Shown: in pieces, positions 10,966 through 21,775 of the stretch | How positions within the stretch are numbered: position 1 is the stretch's first letter | Layout of the letters: each line of letters starts with the position of its first letter | Translations under genes and position numbers: made by a program | From: Enchytraeus crypticus | Taxonomy: Eukaryota > Annelida > Clitellata > Enchytraeida > Enchytraeidae | Direction: 5' to 3' | DNA: 64,000 bases | Assembly: GCA_905160935.1 (NCBI GenBank) | Contig: CAJHZI010000518.1 | Location: 2,400,501-2,464,500, forward strand | Notes under the pieces: model-generated | The model's database searches: none | What the model saw: the letters and a program-made list of their open reading frames with translations, nothing else | Told to the model about the DNA's origin: nothing

Positions 10966-12020
10966 TCAAGAGGCTCTGCACGATTCTTTTCTACTGGTAT
11001 CAATAAGCATATCCGTTGCGTGAATAAGGCATGATCTAATAACATTTTTATTGCTATCGTTCTGAATATTTAACAATGTTTCCATAGCGTTGAATATTAT
11101 GTCTCTCTGCCATCGTGATCTTTCACCACTGTCTAATTGATATTTCCTATCCTGTTGATGATACATTTCTTCTTTTTTTTTCAAGCCAACATTTTTTCGC
11201 GTCTTTTCTTGAATTGTGTGATCTTTCTCATCTTCTAGTCTCCAACGTTTCCTCTCTTCTTCTCGATGTTTCTCTTATCTCTCGTCTTCTTCTCTCCAAC
11301 GTTTTCTTTCTTCTTCGCGATACTTCACTTCTCTATTATCTTCTTCTCTCCAACATTTTTTCTCTTCTTCGAAACGCTTCTCTTCTTCTCTCCAACGTTT
11401 TGTCTCTTCTTCGAAATGTTTTTCACTTTCTTCACGACGCCTATTATCATCGTCTCTTCGATATTTTCTCTCTTCTTCGCTAATCTTTAAAAGCATATTG
11501 CCCGCATCCATAATACGTGTATATATACTAGTATCAAAAACGTGACTACACAATGTATGCTGTTCCCCTGCATGAACTATATTTGTTACTTCATCATATT
11601 CATCGTCACTATCATTTATATTGTTTGTGTTGATGCTCGTTTCTAGTGTAATCCAACGCGTCTAAGTATCTGTGCGTCATTTCATTCATGAGCTCCGTCA
11701 CAACATAATCAAGTGTTTTACATGCATTGTCTGAAGTCTCTATCTCCAGTGAATAATCTTCGAATTTTCTATTCAAGTTACAATAGTCATTCCAACAATT
11801 TCTCCTAGTATTTGCTCTTCACTACACAGATATTCTAATTCATTTATGATATTTAGAAGTTCAATGTTATTCATACATTTCGACAGAGAAATTACGGAAT
11901 CAAAATCACATCCAAAACTGTTGTAACTCGATTGACGTTTACTGCCGTTGGCGGATTTGATTACTTCTATTGCATCAGAAAAACCGTTCTCAAACGTAAA
12001 ATTATTGGCTGTGCGTGACT
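10966..12020 (-). pseudogene. Charged coiled-coil ORF1 of the LTR element (gag position)
   Basis: First ORF after the primer-binding site, where gag would be. The start of the reading (near 12020) has three short frames with Glu/Asp-rich sequence. From 11553 it runs in one frame to 10966 with a single TAA at 11277. Residues read from 11480 to 11230 form degenerate repeats of the type RKRWREEE, almost free of Pro and Gly, so a long alpha-helical coiled coil is expected. The end has RSRWQRDIIFNAMETLL. No zinc knuckle or major homology region was seen. A structural, gag-like role is inferred from position only. Confidence 0.55.
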
Positions 12021-12180
12021 ATTTAATATAGAATTCAGCAGTAAATACTCTAATACTATCTTCAATAACTTCGATATTTCTTCACCTTGTACTTTAATTT
12101 CTCAATATGCATTTATAATGTTCAAAATAACTATAAGTACTTTATTTTCTCATGGCATTACCTAATATTCCTATATGTTT

Positions 12181-12193
12181 TGTCTGGGCACCA
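12181..12193 (-). other. Candidate primer-binding site
   Basis: Minus-strand TGGTGCCCAGACA lies one base after the end of the 5' LTR. It would pair with a tRNA 3' end reading TGTCTGGGCACCA. The primer tRNA was not identified. Confidence 0.65.
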
Positions 12194-12194
12194 T

Positions 12195-12849
12195 TGTAGG
12201 GAAATTCATTTCTAATCATTATTTTATAGACTGGATGTGAAAAGGTCCCTCTCTTAAATATTAGGTAAGCTTAAAACACAACAACTCGTTTTCGCAATTA
12301 ATTGATTATTAAATAATATATGACGAAATCATTCACACTTTTACAAAATGACAGACGTACATGACTGATAATAATAGCAAACATGCATACAACGGTAAAA
12401 AGTAAATATAATAATAATAATATAACAATAATTCTATTAAAACATTATGCCTATAGTTCTCCTAATTCCGCTATATCTATTAAATTACCAATAACTTATC
12501 GAATGACTTCTTTTAAAGATGAAATGTTCACTACTTAACTTTACTACATTTACTTCTTAACCTTTAACCTGCCAAGGTTCCCATGTGGGAACATGCATTC
12601 ACTTGAATGCTACAGAAATATCCTTAGCAGTATTTAAAATATTTTTGAAACACGTGTTAACACGATAGCCTCGTATCAACTGTCCAGATCAACTTCTTCC
12701 TTCCGTTCACCTTCCAGAACTGACATTGTCGAGTCCTGTCCTCTAAAAGGACTTAGACGGCTAGACGAGATGACATTATTCCACGGTTATACTATAATAT
12801 ACTGTAGACGAAAACAGGGAACCCATATATGGAATATATGGGTTCCTGA
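12195..12849 (-). repeat. 5' LTR of the non-autonomous element
   Basis: About 655 bases matching 7925-8464. It contains an extra segment at about 12555-12665 with a small palindrome, GGTTCCCATGTGGGAAC. Confidence 0.8.
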
Positions 12850-12861
12850 TGGGTTCCGTAT

Positions 12862-12909
12862 GCTGTATATGTATATGGAACCCTGATGGGTTCCATATAC
12901 ATATACAGC
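12862..12909. repeat. Perfect 22-bp palindrome, 4-base loop
   Basis: 12862-12883 is the exact reverse complement of 12888-12909 around TGAT. It sits just outside the 5' LTR and reuses the GGTTCC words found at the LTR edge. Confidence 0.9.
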
Positions 12910-13046
12910 GTGAGTAAAAAAGTGATAACACCTGCAAAAAGTTTGCAAATCTCAGGCTATTGTTAATATTTTCAAATCTAACCTTTACCAATTTTTATTT
13001 TTTATCCAACGTTATAATGTATGATACTAAACTATACTATACTATA

Positions 13047-13170
13047 CGTCGCCAGTGACGAAGTCGGTAAGATACTCGACCGCGGATCAGTAGGTGAGGG
13101 GTTCAAATCCTGGGCTCGCCCATCACTGACATCGCTTTCTGGTGAGGAAACTTACGTTAACCTTATCTTT
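13047..13170 (+). mobile_element. tRNA-derived SINE, copy 1
   Basis: Contains an RNA polymerase III B-box, GGTTCAAATCC, preceded by a tRNA-like D-arm region (GTCGGTAAGATACTCGACC). It is followed by TCACTGACATCGCTTTC and the tail GAGGAAACTTACGTTAACC. Two further copies lie at 14903-15030 and 56388-56510. Confidence 0.8.
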
Positions 13171-13600
13171 GCCAACTTAACATAAGTGTTGTGTATTGTC
13201 ATTCCTCATTGAGTTTTGTACGAAATAAAGGAATTCTGAAGGCAGATCTACATGTATTTCAGGGTTTGCTAATCTTGTGGACAAAACTTCTCATAATTTA
13301 TTGAGTCCAGTTACTGTAGTTGATTGTGACGATCGTTTGATGGTATTAGCCTTTTGGTAATCAATGTCTACCTTCCAAGTTATAGAACATGACTGAATCG
13401 TGACAGTCTAAAATGTACCTAAATAAACTTACATGTATAGTTAGATTTATTTAGGATTAATTACAGTCGTGCAATTGTATAAAGAGATATCAACTGAGAT
13501 GTATTCACTGATTCTCTCACTCTAGGTTTGTAAATAGAAAATTTAATAGCATTGGATTTGTCCCATGCAATTACTATTTGGAATTGCCTACTGATGTTAA
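13170..13600. other. No gene seen
   Basis: AT-rich sequence between the SINE and a LINE 3' end; no coding sense or clear repeat was recognised. Confidence 0.5.
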
Positions 13601-13604
13601 ATAT

Positions 13605-13700
13605 ACTTCTCTCTCTCTCTCTTAGTGCACTGCTTACTGACAGGTCCATAGTACATGTATATAACGCTTCCGCTCCTCTCTTTCTTCCGCTTTCGTCTTC
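13605..13700 (-). mobile_element. 3' end of an RTE-like LINE
   Basis: Carries the family's terminal signature in reverse (TTAGTGCACTGCTTACTG-CAGGTCCA) and then the antisense of the basic C-terminus. Matches the ends at 4276, 31490 and 47840. Preceded by a (CT)n run that may be its tail. Confidence 0.75.
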
Positions 13701-13704
13701 ATGT

Positions 13705-13915
13705 TCAAAGCGTCCCTGACATGATCCCTGGATGAGGAAACGGACATTAAACCTTTATTATTATTAATGCTAACACCAACTATTATTGACTTAAATACTG
13801 ACAATCCTTTTTGCCGACTGATTGCCTTTTAGACGGTGACTGAATTGACGTCCCTGACATCATCCCTGGAGGAGGAAACGGACGTTAAACCTTTATTATT
13901 ATTATTATTGTCCTA
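13705..13915 (+). repeat. Two LINE 3' tails in direct repeat
   Basis: The block CGTCCCTGACAT...GAGGAAACGGACRTTAAACC followed by (TTA)n occurs at about 13708-13766 and 13851-13915. The same block appears reversed at 47844-47925 and, diverged, at 30345-30400 next to a CR1/L2-like LINE. It is the 3' end of that LINE group. Confidence 0.75.
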
Positions 13916-13924
13916 AAGACTCAA

Positions 13925-14700
13925 TAAATGAACAATTAGATCCTATTCTAGCTGGATCAAATCTTAGCAAACTTCTATCATTTAAGTATTTCAATGCACG
14001 CAGCCTTAAAAACAAAGTACCTGATCTCCATTATCTTATTTATAGTGATAATGCTCCACATATTATTTGGTTATCAGAATCTTGGTTGAATAAGTCTGTA
14101 ACTGATGCAATGATTGATCCGATTGGCTTGTATACAGTTTATAGATGCGATCGTGAAAAGAAGTCTGGAGGTGGTGTATTGGTTCTTATTCGTAATATAA
14201 TTTATAAAAATAATATATATTTCTCCGATAAATTTCCGCTCATTGAATATGTGTACTTTGATTTTATTGATAATTCTTATTTGCGCTGTTTAGTTTTGTA
14301 TAGGCCGCCTAATCGATCGTTAGAAGTAATGAAACAAATTTGTAATTTGATTGAGGTCTGTTGCAATGATAGTAAGACATTAATTATAGTAGATGATTTG
14401 AATTGTCCAAATGTTGATTGGTTTAATCATTTATGTGCTTTTCCATGACACAGTAAATGGACTGGGTTTCGTCCAGTTTATTGATAGACCTACCCTTGGT
14501 GAAAGTATTCTGGATATTTTATTATGTTGTGATCCACTTTTAATATCGAATGTTTTTATCAAAGAACCTTTTAGCAATAGTGATCATGAGTCTATGTATT
14601 TTAATGTAAATTTTCTTGTAGATGATGATTATGATGATGGAGATTTTATTAATAATTTTGTACCTGATAATAATTGCAAACCTGCAATCAGTTAACAAGA
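13925..14700 (+). mobile_element. LINE APE-endonuclease fragment
   Basis: Plus-strand N-terminal endonuclease of a LINE ORF2. Blocks in order: FNARS-like start near 13990, WLSESWLN near 14075, RCDREKKSGGGVLVLI near 14150, LYRPPN near 14300, VDDLNCPNVDW near 14395 and SDHESMYF near 14585. One frameshift near 14445. The usual GDFN has become VDDLN, so a catalytic residue is altered. The element is cut by (TA)n at 14721 before the reverse transcriptase. Confidence 0.8.
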
Positions 14701-14719
14701 GCTATAACTGGTCCAGAGC

Positions 14720-14880
<161 letters not shown>

Positions 14881-14902
14881 ATCTATACATGCACTGGCTG
14901 CA

Positions 14903-15030
14903 GTCAGCTGCGATGTCGGCAAGATATTCGACCGCGGATCAGTATGTGCGGGGTTCAAATCCTGGGCTCTCTCGTCACTGCACTGACATCGCTTTCGAGT
15001 GAGGAACCTGACGTTAACATTGACTTTACC
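14903..15030 (+). mobile_element. tRNA-derived SINE, copy 2
   Basis: Same family as 13047-13170: B-box GGTTCAAATCC near 14952 and tail GAGGAACCTGACGTTAAC near 15001. It joins directly to a LINE endonuclease start. Confidence 0.8.
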
Positions 15031-16690
15031 AGCTTTATTATTAACGACCTATATAAAAATTGCAATCTATCGTTATTTCATGTTAACATTAGAAGTTTAA
15101 ATACCAATTATATGAAACTCATAGATCTCTTAAATTCATACAAAAATAAATTTGATGTAATATTACTTTCTGAAATATGGTCTACTAATTTACGATTTTT
15201 TGATGATGTATTTCCTAATTACAAGTTTGTATATATTGCCCCCCGACTTTATAATAAGCTGGGGGTGTGGCGGTTTTAATCCATAATCAACGTCATTGAT
15301 TCTTCCAATAATAATAATTTCTTTGATATTACAGCAGAATTATGGTCGTTGATATATTACTTATGTAAAATTAGACTCTATTTGATTTACAGACATCCGA
15401 GTCAATCTGCTACTGCTTTTATTGATAAACTTTTCAAGTTCCTCTCCATATGCAAACCTTTAAAAAAGAGTCTCATATGTGGTGATGCGAATATTGATTT
15501 TGTTAATATTTATTTAGTACGTTAAATTTCATTGATCTATGTTAATGGGCTGCCTAATATGAACTTTATGCCGTTCTCGTTAATTCCCACGCATTGTATT
15601 AATAACTAGCGTATTATAATTGACCGTGTCTTCGCGAACTTCGGTTTGGATTATACTAAAGACACCAGTGTAAAGTCCCTTACGGTTACAAGCGTTATTA
15701 CTGATCACTATGCCAATGTTATACTGCTGGTATCTAAAACTGCAAGAGTTAACTATTGTTATCGCCGTTACATTAGAATTTATAGCACTCAAAACATAAA
15801 CAACTTCCATGACCATCTTTCGAAAACTGACTGGACACCAATCTATAATTTGATTAATATTGATGGGGCTATTACTCATCTAACGAATTCCTTAATTACT
15901 GCCTCGAGCTGAGCTTTCCTTTAATTCGGTGTTCTCGTAAAAACATATAAGGATAAACCCTGGATCTCAAAAGGATTAAAGTCTAGAATTAAAATAAAAG
16001 ACAATCTATATCATACATTCAAAAAATCCAATTTACCTCTTGATAAAACTAATTATCTGAATTACGGAAAAATCCTTGATAAATATATCAAAAACTTCCG
16101 TCAAAATTATTATAAATATAAATTAGACATAAGATTTAATTCTATTAAGAACATTTGGAGAACGTTGAATAATATTACCATTTATCGTGGTATAACTAAG
16201 AATCAGTCTATTGATCACTTAACTACAAATGGTGGTGTTATTAGAAATAACAAGGACATTGCGGAAGAATTTAATAAATATTTTATACAAAATAGTGTAC
16301 GGCTAGCAGATGCGATCCCACGAAATGATGTATCATATCAGAGTTTTCTTAACAGGACTCTACCACACTCTATTTTTCTAACTCCAACTTCCAACAATGA
16401 AGTCTTAAATTTCATTCATTCCATGAATAAAAGTTATTCTACTGGCAATGACGGTATATCCAGTAAAATTTTATTTTACAATTGTCTGCAAACTACATTG
16501 CTAACCCACTTAACTTTACCGTTAATAAATCGTTAGAATTAGGCTAGTTTCCTGAGAATTTCAAATTAGCCAAGGTCATCCCTGTTTATAAAAAAGGTAA
16601 ACATGACTTAATGGAAAATTATAGACCAATTTCCCTCCTTAACAATTTAAGTAAAATATTTGATAAAATCATGCATAAGTGCATTACAAT
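15030..16690 (+). mobile_element. CR1-like LINE, endonuclease to early reverse transcriptase
   Basis: Plus strand. Endonuclease blocks [12 protein letters not shown] near 15090, [11 protein letters not shown] near 15152, YRHPSQSAT near 15392, CGDANIDF near 15480 and TDHYANVI near 15700. Linker KTYKDKPWISKGLKSRIK near 15950. Reverse transcriptase fingers with KSYSTGNDGISSKIL near 16430, KLAKVIPVYKK near 16565 and NYRPISLLNNLSKIF near 16618. It ends abruptly near 16690 before the palm. At least four frame breaks. Confidence 0.85.
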
Positions 16691-16937
16691 TTTCAATAGC
16701 ATGTTCGTTTTTTGTGTAAATTTTCAGATAGAACTGTGACTTAGATAACTGCTTTCTAATCAGATTAATTTGTAATTTATTTTCATTACTTTTAGTTGTT
16801 CGTTAATTCTGAGAAAAAAAATGTTTCAGTTGATTTTCCATTATTTATGTCGATAATGAGTTATAGACGGTGGTCAGATAGATAAGATGTGCATCATCTT
16901 CCCTGACGGCCGTTGTTCCGGTGTTTATAGACTATAA

Positions 16938-16943
16938 GTAAGG

Positions 16944-17012
<69 letters not shown>

Positions 17013-17200
17013 ATAAAAATAATATATATGTAATAATATATATATATATATAATTTCATATATATATATATAAATATATCATATATATATATGTATATCA
17101 TATATATAATTTCATATATATATATATCTACATGATGTAGGCCCTATATATATGTGTATACATGTATATGTATATACATATATTTTCTTTTTCTTTTTTA
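16938..17200. repeat. (TA)n-rich region
   Basis: TA arrays with repeated TATAATTTCATATATA words. Confidence 0.9.
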
Positions 17201-17425
17201 TCTCTCCTTTGCATAGGAACTGAGACCAACACATAAACCTCCATTCCACTAGTACCCTTACTCGGACCGAACTCCCGGATTTTGGTTCGCACCGTTTTTG
17301 GACCCCACTCTCTGCTCATCGGATTTGATTTGGTACCACAGTGCTCAATGCTGTCATTGACGACAGTAGCACTCTTAATCTGTTGTTGTTGTTGTTATAT
17401 ATTTATATCTCTAATTATGTTGTTG

Positions 17426-17427
<2 letters not shown>

Positions 17428-17479
<52 letters not shown>

Positions 17480-17669
17480 AATACATATATAAACAAAATT
17501 TTATATAGGCCTATATAATATATATATATGTATATATATATATATATGTGTGTGTGTAATTGAATATATTAACAAAACTATATATATAATTCTATATATA
17601 TATATATATATAACATATATTATATATATAATTTATATATATATAAATATATATATAATATATAAATAT

Positions 17670-17746
<77 letters not shown>
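17428..17746. repeat. (TA)n-rich region
   Basis: Compound TA/TG repeats. The last run abuts the left end of a mariner-type element at 17747. Confidence 0.9.
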
Positions 17747-17748
<2 letters not shown>

Positions 17749-18522
17749 GGGTGGTCCAGAATAAATGCAACTACTTTGAAGGCTAATAACTTGGACAATT
17801 TTTATCAAAACGTCTTATTTGACACATTAATTTAAAGACAATTCTCTTTTCTGCTAACTTGTCAAGTATCTAAGAGATACTTTTACACATGTTTGAGAAA
17901 TTATCATTAGTCACCGAATTTTCATGTCATATTATCGCGTGTATGAAAGTAAACCTGCCAGAGTTTATTGACCAGTAGAACTGGCCACCTAACAGCCCCC
18001 CCTGATTTGAACCAGATTTACTATTGGATTGTTTACTATCGTCTTCAGCAATTAGGCTATCGTGAACCAATTCACGACGTTGAACATTTGAAACAAGTCA
18101 AAGTTCTCCGCTGGGCTGAGATCAGTCAGACAATCGTGGACTCGGCAATTGTCAGTGGTCCCAGTTGGGTGAATGCAGTTATTCGGGCACATGGTGGACA
18201 AATTGAACATTTTTTCAATTAATTCTCAATTCATTTAGGACATTGATAGAAACTGCAATGCGTTTTTTGAAATAGTTAAGGCCTAATGCATAATCTTGAA
18301 TTCTAGATTTTTAGATTTTGAGTTTTCACGCAATTTCATTGAAAATTACATATCGGTGACTAATGATAATTTATCAAACATGCATAATAGTATCTCTTAG
18401 ATATTCGGCAAGTTAATAGAAAAAGGAATTTTCTTTAATCTAACGTATTACGTAAGACATTTGGATAAAAATTGTCAAAGTTATTAGTCTTCAAAGTGGT
18501 AGCATTTATTCTGAACCACGGT
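17747..18522 (+). mobile_element. Internally deleted mariner-type transposon
   Basis: About 775 bases with imperfect terminal inverted repeats of over 60 bases (GTGGTCCAGAATAAATGCAAC at the left; its reverse at the right). The centre (17968-18222) encodes the end of a DDE transposase: a PPDLNQIYYWI block, equivalent to the usual SPDLNPxDYW, then VEHLKQ and a RAHGGQIEHF tail. The third catalytic Asp is replaced (Tyr), and everything before it is missing. Flanked by (TA)n, fitting TA target use. Confidence 0.8.
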
Positions 18523-18534
18523 GCATTTATATAC

Positions 18535-18539
<5 letters not shown>

Positions 18540-18584
<45 letters not shown>

Positions 18585-18634
18585 ATATATATATACATAT
18601 ATATAAATAATATATATATAAATATGTACATGTA

Positions 18635-18694
<60 letters not shown>

Positions 18695-18695
18695 T
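18540..18695. repeat. (TA)n arrays
   Basis: TA arrays between the mariner-type element and a hairpin. Confidence 0.95.
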
Positions 18696-18744
18696 TAAAA
18701 CTTCATGACATTGTCTACACCTCTAGACAACGTCATGAAGTTTT
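18696..18744. repeat. Hairpin, 21-bp arms
   Basis: AAAACTTCATGACATTGTCTA pairs with the reversed TAGACAACGTCATGAAGTTTT with one mismatch around a 6-base loop, CACCTC. Confidence 0.85.
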
Positions 18745-18754
18745 CAATGACAGA

Positions 18755-18850
18755 TCCTAAGGTGAATTGAAGTCTCTTGGGTTCGAATCCCAGCCGCGCT
18801 GAGCTTGAGAGTAAAATCTCGAACATTCACTGGACTGGTTATACGGGAAA
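18755..18850 (+). other. tRNA-like B-box sequence
   Basis: GGGTTCGAATCCCA is a canonical T-arm/B-box, but no matching acceptor or D-arm was found upstream. Likely a fragment of a tRNA-derived SINE. Confidence 0.45.
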
Positions 18851-18984
18851 TTGACAAAATTGCCTAACGGATTCAACAGTTGATATTAAAAGTGATAGAT
18901 TTCCACGCAGTTGATCATTTCACTAAAATGTGTTATAATTATTATATATATTACTAAATTTATATCGTTTACAAATATATATTA

Positions 18985-19345
18985 TATTCCCAGTGTTGTG
19001 CATGGGTGTGGTTAGACCACTACAGAATAGGGCAACCGCAAACGATCTACCGCGTGTACTAAAGGCAAGAGCTGAGGATGGCAAGAGCGGGACCCACCTC
19101 ACCATGAAATATTTCCCCCCAGGATTAAATGGTATTAATCTATCTAACTGAGGAAGGCAACGAGAAACCTCAGAAGTCATATTTTCCCAAGCTATAGGCT
19201 ACATAAGGTATGGATAAGGCATAGACTTTGTGAAGGGATTAACTTGTTGATCTAAGGAGTGCTCTTATGGAACGAGAAAACAGACTTTGAGTATGAATAT
19301 GTACCTTGAACCTGCCACTTGGCAGTGCACAGAAGAAGAAGGATA
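18985..19345 (+). repeat. Interspersed repeat R1, copy 1
   Basis: About 360 bases shared with 21115-21485. Marks: ATAGGGCAACCGCAAAC, GAGCTGAGGATGGCAAG and GGGATTAACTTGTTGATCT. It ends CCTGCCACTTGGCAGTGCAC, which resembles the RTE-like LINE 3' signature. The family is unassigned: a SINE or a LINE 3' end. Confidence 0.75.
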
Positions 19346-19350
19346 TTATA

Positions 19351-19638
19351 CAGGGTGCGCATTAAAAAATATCCTCCTAGCACAATTATGATAGCTTAGC
19401 CAATTATTGATATTTCGCCTTGAAATTGTAAGGTTCTCTTGTGGAGGCATTTAGCTACAAGCTGACCAAATTTTGTAAAAATATTTTTAAAGGAACCGGA
19501 GTTATCCAAGTTTTGCAAAAAAATGATTTTTTTTCATTTAACACGTAACGTAAATCGTCAATTAGAATCAATTCCTTTTTGAAAATGTGCTGACCCTGAA
19601 AAATGCCGTTAGATGATGACGACTCTGATATTGTGCCT
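19351..19638 (+). mobile_element. Single terminal repeat of a mariner-type element
   Basis: Matches the left terminal repeat of the element at 19727 (CAGGGTGCGCATTAAAAAAT onward) over about 290 bases but has no partner arm or transposase. Confidence 0.8.
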
Positions 19639-19656
19639 ATATAGATAATATATATA

Positions 19657-19709
<53 letters not shown>

Positions 19710-19726
19710 TAAATAGGGCCTATATA

Positions 19727-20781
19727 CAGGTTGCGCATTAAAAAATATCCTCCTAGCACAATTGCGATAGCTTAGTCAATTCTTAATATTTCGCCTTGAA
19801 ATTTTAAGGTTCTCTTGTGGAGGAATTTAGCCACAAGCTGACCAAGTGTTGTAAAACTATTTTTAAGGGAACCGGAGTCATCCAAGTTCTATGAAAAAAT
19901 TGATTTTTTTTCATTTAACACTCAACGTAAAACGCCAATTAGAATCAATTCCTTTTTGAAAATGTGCTGACCCTGAAAAAGGCCGTTAGATGATGACGAC
20001 TCTGATATTATGCTACAATGTATTACACTAACACTATTCTGCCGAAACTGATTGAAGACTGCAACAAGTTAACGTCAAATGTCGAGCACACATTGTAATG
20101 TGTGCTCGAAATGAACGCCCTGGGCTTTAATGCCGGCCAGAAGTCTTTTCTTGTAGATAAAATTGCGCTGTCAATGGACTGCTGTGGTAGGTCTTTCCAG
20201 ATCTCTTGAAGAACAGCCTTTAATTCCATTGTGTTTCTGGGTTTGGGCTTGAAAGCACGATACTTTTCCAACATGGGTCTCCAGACAAAGAATCAGGTGG
20301 ATTAAAATCTGGAGAATTAGGAGGCAAATCATCCATTTTTATGAAATCTGGCCTGTATTGTACAAGAAAGTATTGCGCAAGACGTGAAGTGTGAACCGGC
20401 GCGCCGTCCTGTTGAAAAAATGAAATCATTTGACTTTAACTTGTTGCAGTCTTCAATCAGTTTCGGCAGAATAGTGTTAGTGTAATACATTGTAGCACAA
20501 TATCAGAGTCCTCATCATCTAACGGCCTTTTTCAGGGTCAGCACATTTTCAAAAAGGAATTGATTCTAATTGGCGTTTTACGTTGAGTGTTAAATGAAAA
20601 AAAATCATTTTTTTCGCAAAACTTGGATGACTCCGGTTCCCTTAAAAATATTATTACAACACTTGGTCAGCTTGTCGATAAATTCCTCCACAAGAGAACC
20701 TTAAAATTTCAAGGCGAAATATTAGGAATTGACTAAGCTATCGCAATTGTGCCAGGAGGATATTTTTTAATGCGTACCCTG
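19727..20781 (-). mobile_element. DD37D-like mariner transposon with about 350-bp inverted ends
   Basis: About 1.05 kb. Left arm 19727-20085 is the reverse complement of 20425-20781, and both ends read CAGG...GCATTAAAAAATATCC next to TA. The interior carries a transposase remnant. The complementarity continues outside the CAGG ends for about 18 bases (AAATAGGGCCTA on the left, reversed at 20813-20830), so the palindrome is larger than the transposon. Confidence 0.85.
20086..20429 (-). pseudogene. Tc1/mariner DDE transposase, C-terminal fragment
   Basis: From 20429 down: FFQQDGAPVHTSRLA contains the second catalytic Asp, and PPNSPDFNPPDSL contains the third. I count 37 residues between these aspartates, so a DD37D spacing. 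A frameshift near 20270 leads into a second frame with TMELKAVLQEIWKDLP, the helix region that follows the core. The DNA-binding N-terminus and first Asp are missing. It reads inward from the right arm and is dead. Confidence 0.85.
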
Positions 20782-20822
20782 TATATAGTACAAATTAAAT
20801 ATAACATATAGATAGGCCCTAT

Positions 20823-20829
<7 letters not shown>

Positions 20830-20893
<64 letters not shown>

Positions 20894-20970
20894 TAATATT
20901 ATCTATATAGGCTATATTATATATATTATATATTATATTATATATGTATAGTATATATATTTTTTATATA

Positions 20971-21013
<43 letters not shown>

Positions 21014-21110
21014 ATATATATATTTATAATATAAATATTATACATATATTTTCATATATAGTATATACAGCCTTTATATATAAAGAAATATATTTATATA
21101 TTCATGTATA
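20830..21110. repeat. (TA)n-rich region
   Basis: TA arrays with interruptions, extending from the mariner flank to R1 copy 2. Confidence 0.95.
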
Positions 21111-21114
21111 TATA

Positions 21115-21484
21115 TAGCATCGCCGTGTTGTGCTCGGGTGTGGTTGAACCACTGCAGAATAGGGCAACCGCAAACAATCTGCCGCGTGTACGTAAGAGGC
21201 GACTAAAGGCAGGAGCTGAGGATGGCAAGGGGGGACCCACCTCACCATGAAAAATTTTCCCCAGGATTAAATGGTAATTAATCCACTCAACTGAGGAAGG
21301 CAACGGGAAACCACCTCAGAAGCCATATTTTTCCCAAGCTATAGGATACATAAGGTATGGATAAGGCATAGACTATGTGAAGGGATTAACTTGTTGATCT
21401 AAGGAGGGCTCTTACTGGAGCGTGAAAACAGACTTGGAGTATGAATATGTACCTTCAACCTGCCACTTGGCAGTGCACTGAAGA

Positions 21485-21485
<1 letters not shown>
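21115..21485 (+). repeat. Interspersed repeat R1, copy 2
   Basis: Second copy of the R1 repeat, including CGTACGTAAGAGGCGACTAA, which copy 1 partly lacks. Ends GGCAGTGCACTGAAGAAG and is followed at once by (TA)n. Confidence 0.8.

Positions 21486-21556
<71 letters not shown>
21486..21556. repeat. (TA)n array
   Basis: Pure TA array following the R1 repeat. Confidence 0.95.
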
Positions 21557-21557
<1 letters not shown>

Positions 21558-21669
21558 ATATATAATATGTAATTACATAGGACTATAGGCCTATAGGTAG
21601 AAAAATAATAGAGAAGGCGCAATCAACATGTCTTAGTCTTAGATAATGTGTGCATGCGCGCGCTATGCT

Positions 21670-21775
21670 TATTACTTTTTATGCGTCAATTCTCCGTTCC
21701 TCGAAACTTGATTGTAGATTATGTTTATACTTTTTATGCGTCAATTCTCCATTCTTCGAAACTTGATTGTAGAAT
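21670..21775. repeat. Tandem duplication, about 54 bp x2
   Basis: ACTTTTTATGCGTCAATTCT ... CGAAACTTGATTGTAGA occurs twice in tandem with three differences. Confidence 0.85.

Larger units (their letters stand above)
7925..12849 (-). mobile_element. Non-autonomous LTR retrotransposon, about 4.9 kb
   Basis: Two long direct repeats (7925-8464 and 12195-12849) bound a 3.7-kb interior. On the minus strand the right repeat is the 5' LTR. One base inside it lies TGGTGCCCAGACA, which begins with TGG as a tRNA primer-binding site does. Just before the left repeat is a purine tract, GGTGGGGGG. The interior has two degenerate ORF regions (12020-10966 charged coiled coil; 10927-9400 acidic) and then a non-coding part with a hairpin and tandem repeats. 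No protease, reverse transcriptase, RNase H or integrase motif was seen. No clear target duplication was found. Probably mobilised by another element's enzymes. Confidence 0.8.

Noticed and set aside
11115..11490. Plus-strand Leu/Phe/Ser-rich frames that look like membrane proteins
   Set aside because: They are the antisense shadow of the RKRWREEE coiled-coil repeat in ORF1 of the LTR element.
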